Shown here: positions 1-10,126 of the stretch, one piece after another
Numbering within the stretch: position 1 is the stretch's first letter
How the letters are laid out: every line of letters begins with the position of its first letter
Assembly (NCBI GenBank): GCA_973895155.1
Contig: OZ316894.1
Coordinates: 13,764,001-13,828,000 of the forward strand
DNA length: 64,000 bases
Reading direction: 5' to 3'
DNA from: Marsupella aquatica
Lineage: Eukaryota > Marchantiophyta
Notes under the pieces: model-generated
The model's input: the letters and a program-made list of their open reading frames with translations, nothing else
Database searches by the model: none
Told to the model about the DNA's origin: nothing
Made by a program: the position numbers and the translations under genes

Positions 1-288
1 GAGCTTTCCCCTCTGAAAGGTCACCTTCAATTATTTCTTTCAAAGACACTTCTACTCCTTCTTCATCTAGAAGGCCTTCAATCTCTTCAATTTCCTCTAG
101 CAATCCATGTATTTGCATAGTATCCTCAATCCTTGCAATTTTCTTTTTGAATTTTTTAGTAGCTTCACACACTTTCACATAAGAAATTCGACAATGCAAG
201 CTTTCACCTTCAAATGAGTCACCAGTGGGTCATTGGCGATGGCGCCCCGCCTTCCTGCATTGCTTAACGAGACGCCTTCCGGAAATCC

Positions 289-1083
289 TCATTTCCCTCC
301 TTTGGGTTCAGGTCCTCTCAACTCCTTCCGATTCCTCCAATGTCCAGGTTTCACTACAGGAAATTGGATAACCCGCAATTCATCCCGACTCCTTACCTTT
401 GCCATATGAGTGTCATCTGGTAGGACCTTGTACTCCATTCGAGCTTGAGTAATGTAAGGCTGCTCTAGAATGAGATCATAGGGCAAGCTATCATGCACAA
501 AGATGTTAGTTGGTTCTATCACATGACCAACCTTCATTGATACTCCAGGGCATCCTCCCCAAAGCATATTCTTTGAACGATTGATTGAGTTGACAGACCA
601 TTGAGTATCACAATCAATCATCCATTGCCCAAGATCATAGATGCTTCTTGACATTAGATTCACCTCAGATCCTGTGTCAATTAATGCTCGAGATTTGACC
701 TCCATTCCTACAAGCTCTACCTCCACAACTGAGCAAGTTCTTGCCCAAAACGGCTCCAAGATGGACTCCTTGTCGTCTCCTGAATCAGGATTCTTCATAG
801 CTGAAGCACACATGACCCACACACTTTGTGAGGCCTTGAGCACCTCTTCACGACTAATTTTTGCCATATCCTGGGTCACTGCAAATCCTGTTGTTGCTTT
901 CACCAATGGTTTCCACCTCTCCAATACCTCAACTCCTGACATCTTTGGTTCAGGAACTTCCTTTGTTGAAGACCCTAGCATCTGTGGTCTAGGGATCTTC
1001 TCCGCATTCACTTGATACACTTCACACTTCACACTCCACACTGGTTTGAGAAACAATTGAACCTTCTCCATCTTCATCAACAT
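289..1083 (-). pseudogene. Retroelement A aspartic protease region
   Basis: Open frame overlapping the gag end by about 60 bases in a different phase, so either programmed frameshifting or a decay frameshift separates it from gag. The protease core has ALIDTGSEVNLMS (catalytic D-T-G), followed by a flap-like region and DLILEQPYIT, which matches the D-x-ILGxP-like second motif of retropepsins. The frame closes at 289; downstream sequence (1-288) shows no clear RT. Confidence 0.7.
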
Positions 1084-2836
1084 CAGAAAAAACCTCTATT
1101 CCCAAGGCATGAGGTACTTCCTTGTAAAATCGTTTTCGTTTCACCTTTGCAAGTAATGCATCTTGAGCCTTGGAGTTCATGCAAGCAAAAAACTCCTCAT
1201 TGGTGACTCTGCTCACCTCCGCTTTCCAAAACTTCTCAGCAACTTGATCATACGCAATGTGCTGCTCAACATCTCTTCCAATGACCCAACTAGGTCCTTT
1301 CTTTTCCACCTTCTCTTTTTTTACCACTTCCATCTCCTTTGAGGATGAAGGAGTCGAAGTAGGCTCCTTTGTTGTACTTCCTCTATCTTCAAATCGAACA
1401 CTCCTCCTTGTTGGGACTCTTGATGATGGTTGCAAAATAGAGGGTCCAGGCTCAACCTTTTGTTTTCTTTTGGCACGTTCTTCCAAAGGTTCCGACAACT
1501 TTTGTTTCTCCTCTACCATAGAATCCCATAGAGATCCCACTTCTGCAGTGAAAGAAGAGATCAACACTGGATCACTCCAACCTGACTTCCTCCTTACAAA
1601 CTCTGCTAGTCTCTTCTTGTCTGTCTCTGTTGACGAAGAACTCCCAAAGAGGGTGTAAACATCTGCTTCATGCTCATCCTGATCTCCAAAAGCTGTTGCA
1701 ATGGCTGAAGTATGATGTTCAATCATTCTTCTCTCCACCAACACCTTCATACCGCCCTTATTTGTGTTTACTGGAATAAGCTCTACTGAATCATGATAAG
1801 CAAGCTTTCTTATGCCATCATGATCAATGAACTTGACTATTCTCTCTCTCAGAGCAACATAAAGCTCCCCACATTCATGCCTTGAGTGCTCCTTACTATC
1901 ACACCAAATACAATTCCAACTCCTTGCTCCGCCAATGGAACTCCCGGCTCCTGGACCACCTCTTGACGCTAGTCTTGATGTACCTCCTCCCATCTGCTCG
2001 AAGGCTTGGGTGGCAAGAATGGTAAGATTTTTCATGAGTTCAGACAACTCATCCATTTTGTCCATGCTTTTCTCACCCCTACCAGTTGTTGACTCTATTT
2101 TCTCCATTCTCCTCATAGAAGTCATAGGTGCAACCGCATCTAGAGCACCTTCATGACTCAACTTCTTTCTTCTATGCTTTTGGCTGACCCTAAGCACAAC
2201 AATCTCAATCTCCTCCCAAGTTGGTGGACTGGCTCCACGACTTGGGTTCATCAATTCGAGAGCAAGCTCCAACTCGTCTTGAAGCTTCTCATCAGCAGCT
2301 CGGATAAGTAAAGTAGCCTTCTGTACCTTGATAACTTCAGAACCAATCTCAGGAAGCTGATTGAACTTCTTCGTAAACTCCCTTATCAGTTCTTGAGGTC
2401 CCAACTTCTTGCTTCTATTGGCCACTCAATCAAGGAAAGATGCTTGAGTAACCCGATCTGGATCTTCAAGCTAAAATTCTTCTTTCATCTTCAACTCAAA
2501 GACCTTCCATGCTTTCTCCCCAGTAGCTCCATCTATCAAGATAGTAACAATTCCCTTGAGTTCAGGTTCTACTAAAGATACAAACTCCTTGACTGCAACT
2601 TCTACATCAATCTTATGAATTGTAGCCTCCGTCCAGTACCCCTTGAGATACTTGGTTATATTTTGCCCATCAAATTCTCCTTGCTTGGTAAGAACCGAGT
2701 GTAGGTACTTTGTGGTCCTACCAAGCAACTCCTTCTTCTTGTTCTCCTCCATCTCCTTCTCCTTCATTCCATGTAAGTAAGCAGCAATCAAGGATGAAAA
2801 CCTCTCCATGTCAGTTGGATTCATCTCAGTTCCCAT
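1022..2836 (-). pseudogene. Retroelement A gag polyprotein, interrupted by two stops
   Basis: The first ATG (2836) opens a gag-like reading frame. A capsid-like region (FDGQNITKYLKGYW near residues 60-75) is followed by a lysine/serine-rich tail. A zinc knuckle CIWCDSKEHSRHEC (C-x2-C-x4-H-x4-C) lies near base 1890. The frame is broken twice without a shift: TAG at 2471-2473 and TGA at 2426-2428. It then runs open to 1022. Removing the stops would give one protein of about 600 residues, normal for plant gag. Both stops are compatible with C-to-T or G-to-A decay. The protease frame overlaps its 3' end in another frame. Confidence 0.75.
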
Positions 2837-2960
2837 GATTGCAATTCTTTCCTCTTGACTTAATAATATAAACAAGTTAAGAACTCAAAGTTCCAAAACC
2901 ATATCTCTCTCCATCCATTAGAACTCAAACATGCACAAGCTAACTTCCAAATCCAGTGGT

Positions 2961-2978
2961 TCCCCAGTATGGTCGCCA
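2961..2978 (-). other. Primer binding site of retroelement A
   Basis: The minus strand reads TGGCGACCATACTGGGGA five bases after the LTR end. It has the TGGCGNC...GGGGA shape common for tRNA-primed plant gypsy elements and lies between LTR and gag as expected. Confidence 0.5.
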
Positions 2979-2982
2979 CTTA

Positions 2983-4126
2983 TGTCCGGGTGACTGTGTT
3001 TTCTGGCAAGAGCATGTTGGCTCTTTTGAAATTAACCTTGCATGCTCATAAGTTCTACACTAAAATCAAAATGATAATTCTAGTAACAAGGGTAGTGGGT
3101 ATTAAGAAAGGTTCAGGTGAAACTAAAATACTGTTAAACCTTACTTCACCATACTTGCGGACCAACACATCACAAAAATTAGTTTTCTTACGATATATGA
3201 TCCTAATATCTCCAAGAGAAAATGAAATAGGAATATCATCCGGACTCCTATTCAGATCCATGACTTCAATAAAGGACAAAGATGATGCACTCCCACTTCT
3301 CTCAGTACGACACCACTGGGTATATTATTGGCTCGTTAGAAATCATAACAGCAATTGCAAACTGAGCTCCAAAATGATAGGTTAGATGTTGCCTCATAGA
3401 TGGTTTGTCTAAAAGATGGACTCTAATCAAAAACGGATTACGAAGGGGAAGATCAGGGATAACTCTCTCTCTTGGATTCATGATGGCTCTCCTATTCCTT
3501 TGCTATCCGGGCCAAAGGATGCCCCACCCCTATATTCCCAAAGAAACCTTATTTCCTAAGGTCCCATCTATAAGTCTACCACTCATTCCTTTGCTATCCG
3601 GGCCAAAAGACGCCCCACTACTATGTTCAAGGCACAAAAGAGCTTCACAACCTTGAATGATAAACACTGCAGAATGAGGGGAGAGTGCCCCTCACCACTT
3701 TATTTATAGTGCACACCAAGAGGGCATGGATCAAGCCCAAGCACTTGGATGAAGGCCAAGTGGCAAGCATCAAATACCTAAGAGTGTGCTATACTGTTCA
3801 TAGTTGGTGAAACTACTTTTAGTAGGTGGAACTACCATGCATTGGTGGAACTACTGTGCGTTGGTGGACCTACTGTGCGTTGGTGGACCTACTGTGCGTT
3901 GGTGGACCTATTATGCGTTAGTGGACCTACTGTGCGTTGGTAGAACTATTGTGTGTTGGTAGAACTACTCATATATATTGGTAGAACTGCTCATATGCAT
4001 TGGTAGAACTACTCATATGCATTGGTGGAACTACTGTAGTTCGTTAATATAGCTAAAGAAGTTAATAAAGTCTAAATTTAATAATCTAACTACTAAACTA
4101 CTTATATAATCTATAACATATTAAAA
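2983..4126 (-). repeat. 5' LTR of retroelement A (outer edge approximate)
   Basis: The inner edge is placed where plus-strand TGTCCGGG begins at 2983, because the minus strand then reads ...CCCGGACA followed directly by a PBS-like sequence. The outer edge near 4126 is a guess at the last CA before sequence homologous to the transposon copy at 59.6 kb begins. The LTR contains a minisatellite (3801-4036) and two copies of a 25-30 bp repeat containing TTGCTATCCGGGCC (about 3495-3525 and 3585-3617). No second LTR is in the window for comparison. Confidence 0.5.
3801..4036. repeat. Minisatellite, about 20-bp unit
   Basis: About eleven imperfect tandem units of the form TGCGTTGGTGGACCTACTG. Central units are nearly identical while outer units drift to TTGGTAGAACTACTCATA. 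It lies inside the presumed LTR of retroelement A. Confidence 0.85.
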
Positions 4127-4155
4127 CAAACTATTTTTTATAACTTAAGAGAAAA

Positions 4156-4276
4156 TCACGACAACGTCGATGAATGACACTCATCATCGACTCCCGCATT
4201 GAAGCGATCCTTGTCTTGGCGAAATCCATCCTCCTGCTCAGCGAAAAAATGCGGTCCTAGAAAGAGATTCCTCAGC
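4156..4276 (-). pseudogene. M1 terminal exon fragment
   Basis: Short frame after a TTGCAG acceptor. It encodes GFRQDKDRFNAGVDDECHSS and a TGA stop. M2 encodes GFRQDPDRQDVGIDDDYHSS at 59891-59950, so the C-terminus is conserved between copies. Function unknown. Confidence 0.4.
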
Positions 4277-4937
4277 CTGCAATTTGGAATGTTGGAGTCA
4301 GAAAATCCGACTCGCCCGGTCCATTGTTGAATGCCCCTAAAAAATGCCGTCCGTCCAACCCTATAGACATCAAAAGGATCCGGATCGTGAATAGAGAACC
4401 GATCTTTGAAAGACCGGGGAGGAGATAAATCAGGGCATGAATCTGGTTTTGCTCAAAGGCTTATCCCCTCATCCGAGGCCAGCCATAGTCGATTCCTCTC
4501 AGTTGAGGTGACAGGGCGAAGAGTCTCATCGATGGGGACCTCTGAGGCCAGAGAATCAATTGAAGCTTTGCCTTCCAACTTTGTGGGGCCGGAAGTTCTC
4601 TCACACAAGACTTGCTTTCCTTTCTCCATGGTCTCTGGATCAATGTCTATGCGGCGCTAAATGCGAAAGAGCTCCTGGAAATCCTCAAACATTGGCGATG
4701 TCAAACGGAGAGGGTGTGAAATAGAAGAGGGTGTCGAAATGCCTACCGTTGCGAAGGAATTCAACCTAGGGAAACAGGTACACATGGTAGTCAAGGTCAT
4801 AAAGGATTTTCATCGTACATCAGTCCATGTACTTGCATTTTGGAAAACATTACACTACACTTGACATCAGAGAAAGATATGCGGAAGCTAATGCCTTTCC
4901 CACTTTGTATTTATCTAAAATTGATGCGTACAATAAG

Positions 4938-4952
4938 TAGTGCCCGGCGCTA
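4938..4952. repeat. Palindromic motif site TAGTGCCCGGCGCTA
   Basis: One mismatch from the consensus TAGCGCCNGGCGCTA. It lies in the spacer downstream of the 5032-5326 exon, within M1. Confidence 0.8.
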
Positions 4953-5031
4953 CTATTTTGGAGGAGGTAATTTGTTTTAAAATCATGAATATATAACTAA
5001 TCTAATTTAAACTAACCCAATCCAATCTAAT

Positions 5032-5326
5032 CTATTCTCCAGATTCTGACTCACTACTCTCTGATCTATCCGTACTCTCTGCTTCATCGTCGATAAATTC
5101 ATTTCGTGCCATATCATCGACAAATGGATGACGGATGAACTTTCTATCCAAACCACGTCTCAATCGTAAGCCCTTATTCTCCCAGGTCAGGGTTCTTCTA
5201 CTCTCTTCTTTGCGAGCGGCATACTCTGCGTGTGAAGGCAATACAAATGGTTTCTCAGGGGTAATTAGGACTTTGCTCAAAAATTTCCTTCGCAGATTGA
5301 ACCTCTCGCGAAGATTCCACTCTGAC
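5032..5326 (-). CDS. M1 downstream exon/ORF, conserved acidic-tailed protein
   Basis: Exon beginning after acceptor ACTCGCAG and ending in an acidic/serine tail and a TAA stop. It encodes a basic block (NLRERFNLRRKF), then TPEKPFVLPSHAE and a C-terminal VDDMARNEFIDDEAESTDRS. M2 has the same exon (60426-60701) with a frameshift. It follows the methylase-like stop codon, to which it is linked by a conserved splice donor. It is therefore a separate protein, a 3' UTR relic or an alternative isoform. No known family recognised. Confidence 0.5.
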
Positions 5327-5433
5327 CTGCGAGTCAGTTGAAACACTAAGTACACTTCGAGAGAACCAGTAATTCAAGTATACAAGATAAAAAGAAAACG
5401 GAAAGTTAAGTAATGTAAAGGAGCTTACAGGCA

Positions 5434-6006
5434 TTACTCAGAAGAATCTGCTTCTTCCGTTTCTCCTTCTAAATGCCCCCCATCCTTTTTCTCTCCTTCT
5501 TTATGGACATCAATCCCGGCCTCTTCATCAGCTACATCGTCTTCTTCTTCTTCAGAATCAAAATTGAGAACAGATCGAACTTTATCTTTCACTTTTTTCT
5601 CCATGTCTTTGCTCGGACCAGCCTCACTCGATTCTTTCGGGAGGAGCAAGTCAGTGTATGTCCTCTCAGCAATAGAAACAAATTCCTTTCGATTCTCAAT
5701 CCCAAGGATGAAACGGCCACAAAAATCCCCAGCCACAAATGTACTTCCTGACCCAACCGTCCAGTCCATAATAATATCTCCCGGATGAGAGATTAACTCC
5801 AGGACAGACTGCATGAAGCCAACCGGTAGTCGTGCATTCCCTGCAAATGCAACTTCTGGAACATGATCCTTCTTCAGAGTCTGCAGTCCAATGAGGTTTG
5901 TGATTGAAGGGTCCTCGGTTGAAGACAAAGGCTTGAACTTTGAATCTTTGGGGACCCTAACCTTTGATGTAACTCGACTAAAGATATCAAGTTTTAAGGT
6001 GAAAAC
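5434..6006 (-). pseudogene. M1 methylase-like gene, last coding exon with AdoMet motif
   Basis: This exon encodes LPVGFMQSVLELISHPGD, then MDWTVGSGSTFVAGDFCGRF and LGIENRKEFVSIAERTY. That is the C-terminal half of a beta-class N6-adenine/N4-cytosine methylase: motif X-like start, motif I (D-x-F-x-G-S-G-T-T, here DWTVGSGST), then G-x-E at the end of strand 2. The tail is acidic (SEEEEDD). The stop TAA (5434-5436) is conserved in M2, and both copies have a splice donor GTAAGCTCC just after it. It is preceded by a TTTTCCAG acceptor at 6007. Confidence 0.6.
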
Positions 6007-6053
6007 CTGGAAAATAAATAGTATTCAATATGAGATTTGGTCACATATATTAA

Positions 6054-6068
6054 TAGCGCCAAGCGCTA
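6054..6068. repeat. Palindromic motif site in intron (TAGCGCCAAGCGCTA)
   Basis: Lies in the intron between the 6103-6814 and 5434-6006 exons of the methylase-like gene. M2 has a site in the same intron (61462-61476) although the surrounding intron sequence is diverged. Confidence 0.85.
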
Positions 6069-6102
6069 GCAAATGATTCTCTTTATTCAAAAGGACAATT
6101 AC

Positions 6103-6814
6103 CTGACAATCGCTTTTGGTCATGTACATTGGGGCATCCATAACAACGTTGAGTGTTTTGAGGCACTGGAACTTCTGGGAATCTTGGCTGGCCAAAATTA
6201 CTTGGGAGATCTGGTCATACTCCCCAGTGTGCAAAACTGCTAACAACCCACGTCGGCAAGAAATGGGTCCATTGCCCTAAAGAAAGAGCCAATCATTCGG
6301 TGATCCGGTACATTCCACTTTGGTGATTTTCGGTGAAGCAAAGAAGGTCGTAGACCTGTCGGTAGGTAGACGAAACCCGCATCCACCCCAAAAGATCTCA
6401 ACTTGCCTCCCCTAACTACCCCTTTCTCCCGGAGACCAAGTGTCACTAAGTCTTTTCCCCACTTCTCGACATTCGTCACCCACTTGGGTTTAGTCTCTTT
6501 TGTAAAAACAGATTCAAAAAAGTCCATTAGACTGGAGTCAACAAACATATGACGGCAAACTTTAGACTTGAATTGACCAACTTCTCGTTGGACGCCTGTA
6601 CATGCATACAATTCTCTAGAAGAAGAACCGAGATCAAGATTTTTCTTCTTCTTTTTTTTGTTGCTTGTGGCATCAACCGGACGATCAACGTTGGTATTTG
6701 CAGGAGGAGTCTGCTCTTGGGTAGCATCAGCAGCCTCAATGTTTGCTTCAGATTGATCAGGGGTAATGGTCGTCTTTGCATCTTGAGTTTCTTCTCCCTC
6801 TGATTTCCTTCCCC
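6103..6814 (-). pseudogene. M1 methylase-like gene, exon 3: N-terminal methylase half
   Basis: The exon runs from acceptor CTTCAG (6815) to donor GTAATT (6102). A lysine/threonine-rich linker precedes a conserved block ending GVDAGFVYLPTGLRP...PKWNVPDH...FFRAMDPFLAD. In beta-class methylases this place holds the catalytic D/S-P-P-Y motif followed by a partner helix and a GG-x-L-x-I strand. Here the aligned tetrapeptide would be YLPT, so the catalytic residues look lost. A one-base frameshift near 6240 disrupts the strand that M2 keeps as DGMLAILYS. Confidence 0.5.
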
Positions 6815-6856
6815 CTGAAGAGAATCGAAAAGGTAAGAACACTGGGAAAACTATAA

Positions 6857-6871
6857 CAGCGCCCGGCGCTA
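6857..6871. repeat. Palindromic motif site in intron (CAGCGCCCGGCGCTA)
   Basis: In the intron between exons 2 and 3 of the methylase-like gene. The equivalent intron of M2 has two sites. Confidence 0.85.
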
Positions 6872-7063
6872 GCCAAACATTTACTTTCTAAATTCTTGTT
6901 TATGAGTATACATTTAATAGTTAAAAGTAGCAAACTTACTCAATGCAAACATAGATTTAATAGTTAATCAAACTTTGCTTTTAACTATTAAATCAATGCA
7001 AACAACTAAGTGAATTTCAGAGGAAAAGATCAAGAAGAACTGCAAAAAGTCATATAACTTACG

Positions 7064-8393
7064 TTTTCTTCCGGATCTCGTGGACGGGCTATTCAATCCT
7101 GTATCAACTTTTACTTTTGCGCGAGGTTTTCGGCTCCTGTCAACATGTAAGACTTCAGTCTCACATATTTTTTGAAGCTCCACTCCAGAAGCTTCAACGT
7201 CTCCCACCAATCCTTCCTTCATTTCAGACAACCATTTCCGAGGAACTAAAGATTTGGACAATTTCAAAAAGGCATCTTTCTCAGATTCATCAAAAGGTGT
7301 ATCCCACTTATCAGTATCGAGGTACCAGGGATAGTTTGTTCGCTCCCAAACAGAAATGTCACGTGGAGGATTGGCTCATTCTGCAGGATACATCGAGTAA
7401 ACCTCACTGAAATCATCCCCATCCATGACCGACCACCTCTGGAACATAGGAGGATAAGCCCAGAAATATTCAGGAGAATTGCTCTCCATGGACAAGAAGA
7501 ACCAATAAAGGTATCTCTTTGCCCGTTTCTGGTTTCGGGAAGAAAAATCTTCTTTCTCCCCATACTTTGACGCCCACATTGTGTTAAAAAACTTCGCCTT
7601 GATTGTATCTCCGTAACTTTTGAAATCATTGCAAATCATCTGCACTAAAGCATCAAAAGTTTCTACACCTCCTGTGATAAGTCGTTCCGGAGGCATGACA
7701 GATTGAACTTGTCTAAGAGCAGTCTGCAACATCCCCATTGAAATTCCTTCGATCCAACTCCACATGTGCCAAGTGTGACACCATTGTTTAACAGGTTCGT
7801 CGTTCACACTTGGCGGATGGAAAAATTGCTTGCAAAGTTCGGGCATGCAATGCGCCACAAGAAGAGTGGAACGCAACTTTGGGTCCAAAGCTAAGACGGC
7901 AGTAAAGAGACGAGCATGATCCATCGTGCAAACCACAGCGTCTGCTTTTTGTTCTCGCTTGTTTTTCTCTGTCAGCGTGTACATTTCCGCACATGTTGAC
8001 AGAAAATCTTTGAATTCGGGGCTAAGGAGTGGAGTGATCTTTGAGGTCTTCACGCTCCATTCTTTTGTGGCCTCCTTCATCATTGCGGCATGACGCTTGG
8101 TGACCTCCTCCTTTGACCACGGCCTCCCTTGAGTGTTTGCAGTCGCCATGTCCAGTTTGAATTGCACAGAGTATGATTTGATCTTGTTCTCGCACAAGAT
8201 GTACACAAGGGCCTCCAAAGGCATCTTCTTCGTATACCAAGAGCCTTTCCTTGTCTTTGCGCGAATTGCCTCAAAGCGTTTGAAGTTTCCGGCATCAATT
8301 ATTGTCTTGTAATAATCAAGGTCATGGGACAGAATCCGACTAATTCTATCAGCATCGAGGATCCACGACGGTTCTACAATGTCTTGCCCCAAT
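7064..8393 (-). pseudogene. M1 methylase-like gene, exon 2: conserved helical region
   Basis: Long exon from acceptor TATACAG (8394) to donor GTAAGT. It encodes a mostly alpha-helical region with conserved LDPKLRS, KQWCHTWHMW, FFNTMWASKY and NQKRAKRY, then PWYLDTDKWDTPFDES. It ends in a basic segment (DRSRKPRAKVK). An in-frame TGA (7376-7378) replaces the glycine codon of M2. I do not recognise the fold. It may be the target-recognition or oligomerisation part of the methylase-like protein. Confidence 0.5.
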
Positions 8394-8414
8394 CTGTATA
8401 CAACCATAATTCAT

Positions 8415-8429
8415 TAGCGCCATACGCTA
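8415..8429. repeat. Palindromic motif site in intron (TAGCGCCATACGCTA)
   Basis: In the intron between exons 1 and 2 of the methylase-like gene. Two central mismatches, both arms kept. Confidence 0.7.
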
Positions 8430-8484
8430 ACCAAAATCTCACAATGGAAAATTCGTCCAAATCAAAGAAAATGACCAAACTTAC

Positions 8485-9041
8485 TGATTGACACTGTGCA
8501 TGGCGGCTTCAATCTCAATAAGAGAACCTCAATCTCCCTTGAACATAGTGCATAGCACACGAGGGTGGTACTTGATATTTTCGGGGTTCTCTTTTGTTAC
8601 CTGCGACCAGGAATACAGACGATGATTCCCATCAAACACACAAAACATCTTATCTTTTAAGACAAGGAAATCTGGATCTGCTTCACAGTCCGCTTCAAAT
8701 TTATCATTCCAGACAGCATCCCAACTCTCGCGGATTTTGGGGGTACAAAATTGGATGACGCCTTCAGAATCAACGGGTTGCACGTAGAATCGCATCCCAA
8801 TGGAGGAGTTGTAACTGGAACTACGAAATGATTCTTTAAGCTTCTCGATTGAAGCACTCTCCTTCTAGAGAGTCCGCACAACTTCCATATTGACCAGGCG
8901 ACAAAGCGGTATACGCGGAGGGTCCTTGGACTTACCTCTAAAATCAGTGCCGAACGACATTGCATGTTTGGCAATCACATCTCCCATCGCTAGCGACCCT
9001 TCACACCCGTCCTCCATGATGAAATCACTCAAATTCTCCAT
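8485..9041 (-). pseudogene. M1 methylase-like gene, exon 1: ParB/sulfiredoxin-like domain
   Basis: Exon 1 of the copy-1 gene, starting at an ATG at 9041 and ending at donor GTAAGT (8484). The motif VFDGNHRLYSW is followed by HPRVLCTMFKG. This matches the D-G-x-H-R core and trailing beta strand of ParB-N/Srx-fold proteins, a family of DNA-partitioning and nuclease-related proteins. M2 has IFDGNRRLYAW at the same place. Two stops (8865-8867 TAG, 8529-8531 TGA) interrupt the frame; M2 reads through the second with a lysine codon. The family assignment rests on a short motif, so it is moderate. Confidence 0.5.
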
Positions 9042-9625
9042 CACACCTCGTCTCTGCGTTGGGAAAGTCTGCGCAGAGTTCCGAAGTGAATGCGATGCAA
9101 TCGAGCAAGTAACGTGTCATGTGTAAACAGAACCAACGAAAGATGTCTCCGATGTTTGAGAATTACCCAGGGAAGTGTTGTCCATCTCTAGATAAAGAGT
9201 CTATGGCCCTAAAATTTGGAGAGTTCTCAGCCACTCACAAAGGTCTGCAACGTTCTGCTGCAACCAGATAGATACGACCCACATCCAAAACAGCCAATAT
9301 GGAGACCGTTTTCCCGCAACAGAATGACACAACCGCAAATCACACAGCAAGATCAGATCTGTCAAATTGACCTTTGACAGGAAAAAGATCCAAAAAAGAC
9401 CGACAGCTGACTTAAATATGAATGTTCCATGATGAAAAATATAAGGTAATCGAGCAATCGAACCAAAGAGAAAGGGACACTTGGCATATAGTACTGACGT
9501 GGTTACTCAAATCTAACAAAGAATCTCGTAATTAACATTCATTCAAGAGGTAAAAACGGTCACACGGGCATAAAGTTACCGTTACAAATATCCGTTGGAC
9601 AGACAACTCAGAGGATAATCATTAA

Positions 9626-9909
9626 TAGCGCGCGGCACTATCATAAACATCACTCCTTCTAGACCAAAAAGTATACATATTTTCTGGTGATTCGACCATA
9701 AAATACAAGCAATACGCTGAGTTTCTATAATAGCGCCCGACGCTATTATTGATTGTTGTAGAATCTCTTGTTTTTTTGTTTTCCGCAATAATAGCGCCAG
9801 GCGCTATCAATGTAGAGTATCAAATAAAGTCACGTTTTCAGAATTTTGATTTAAAATTTCACGCTTTTGAACGACGATCTGGTAGGGTTTTTGCTAGCGC
9901 TTGGCGCTA
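9626..9909. promoter_or_regulatory. Four palindromic motif sites in the divergent promoter spacer
   Basis: Sites at 9626-9640, 9731-9745, 9792-9806 and 9895-9909, all close to TAGCGCCNGGCGCTA with a different centre each. They lie in the roughly 1.1-kb spacer between the divergent methylase-like gene and the transposase gene, closer to the transposase start (10127). Clustering in a shared promoter suggests binding sites. Which protein binds is not shown. Confidence 0.75.
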
Positions 9910-10126
9910 TTATTCTTCGTTGTGAAAATATCCGTTAAATTAACGGAAACATTTTGTTTTCAATGGTCATCCGGCGCCATTTATCTCAAATTTATACGTT
10001 GAGTGAATGGTAAAAATCTAAATATTTTGTGCGTTTGTGTGTGGTTTCTTCGTTCTTGATGATTTACTTGAGGGAAATAATAAACCCAGGCTAGAAACAC
10101 CCTTACCATTTTGCCATTCTGTCAGA

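Larger units (their letters stand above)
1..4126 (-). mobile_element. LTR retroelement A, 5' part (LTR, PBS, gag, protease)
   Basis: Minus-strand LTR retroelement cut by the window start. Reading down the minus strand one meets an LTR (about 4126 to 2983), a primer-binding-site-like sequence, a gag gene with a CCHC zinc knuckle, and an aspartic protease with a DTGSE active site. RT and integrase would lie before base 1, so the superfamily cannot be decided; Ty3/gypsy is my guess from gag and PBS style. In-frame stops and a frameshift show it is decayed. The outer LTR edge is approximate. Confidence 0.7.
5434..9041 (-). pseudogene. M1 ParB-like / N6-N4 methylase-like multi-exon gene (copy 1)
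   Basis: Inferred exons: 9041-8485, 8393-7064, 6814-6103, 6006-5434, joined by GT-AG introns confirmed by alignment with copy M2 (60.8-63.97 kb). Protein order: N-terminal region with DGNHR motif; a long helical region ending in a conserved KNQKRAKRY-type stretch and an aromatic FWAYP segment; a basic low-complexity linker (KKKKKK); a methylase-like half ending in DWTVGSGST and GIENRKEF; and an acidic tail. Decay: TAG 8865-8867, TGA 8529-8531, TGA 7376-7378, and a one-base frameshift near 6240. Three introns contain the 15-bp palindrome. The role is unknown; a DNA-binding function is inferred from domain types and the co-located palindromes. Confidence 0.6.

Noticed and set aside
3801-4036. 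CRISPR-like array
   Set aside because: Units are directly adjacent with no unique spacers and drift progressively; it is a minisatellite.
5434-9041. Bacterial contamination or horizontal transfer as explanation for the methylase/ParB-like gene
   Set aside because: It has several GT-AG introns shared by two copies and sits in a plant-type transposon. Ancient transfer cannot be excluded but contamination can.
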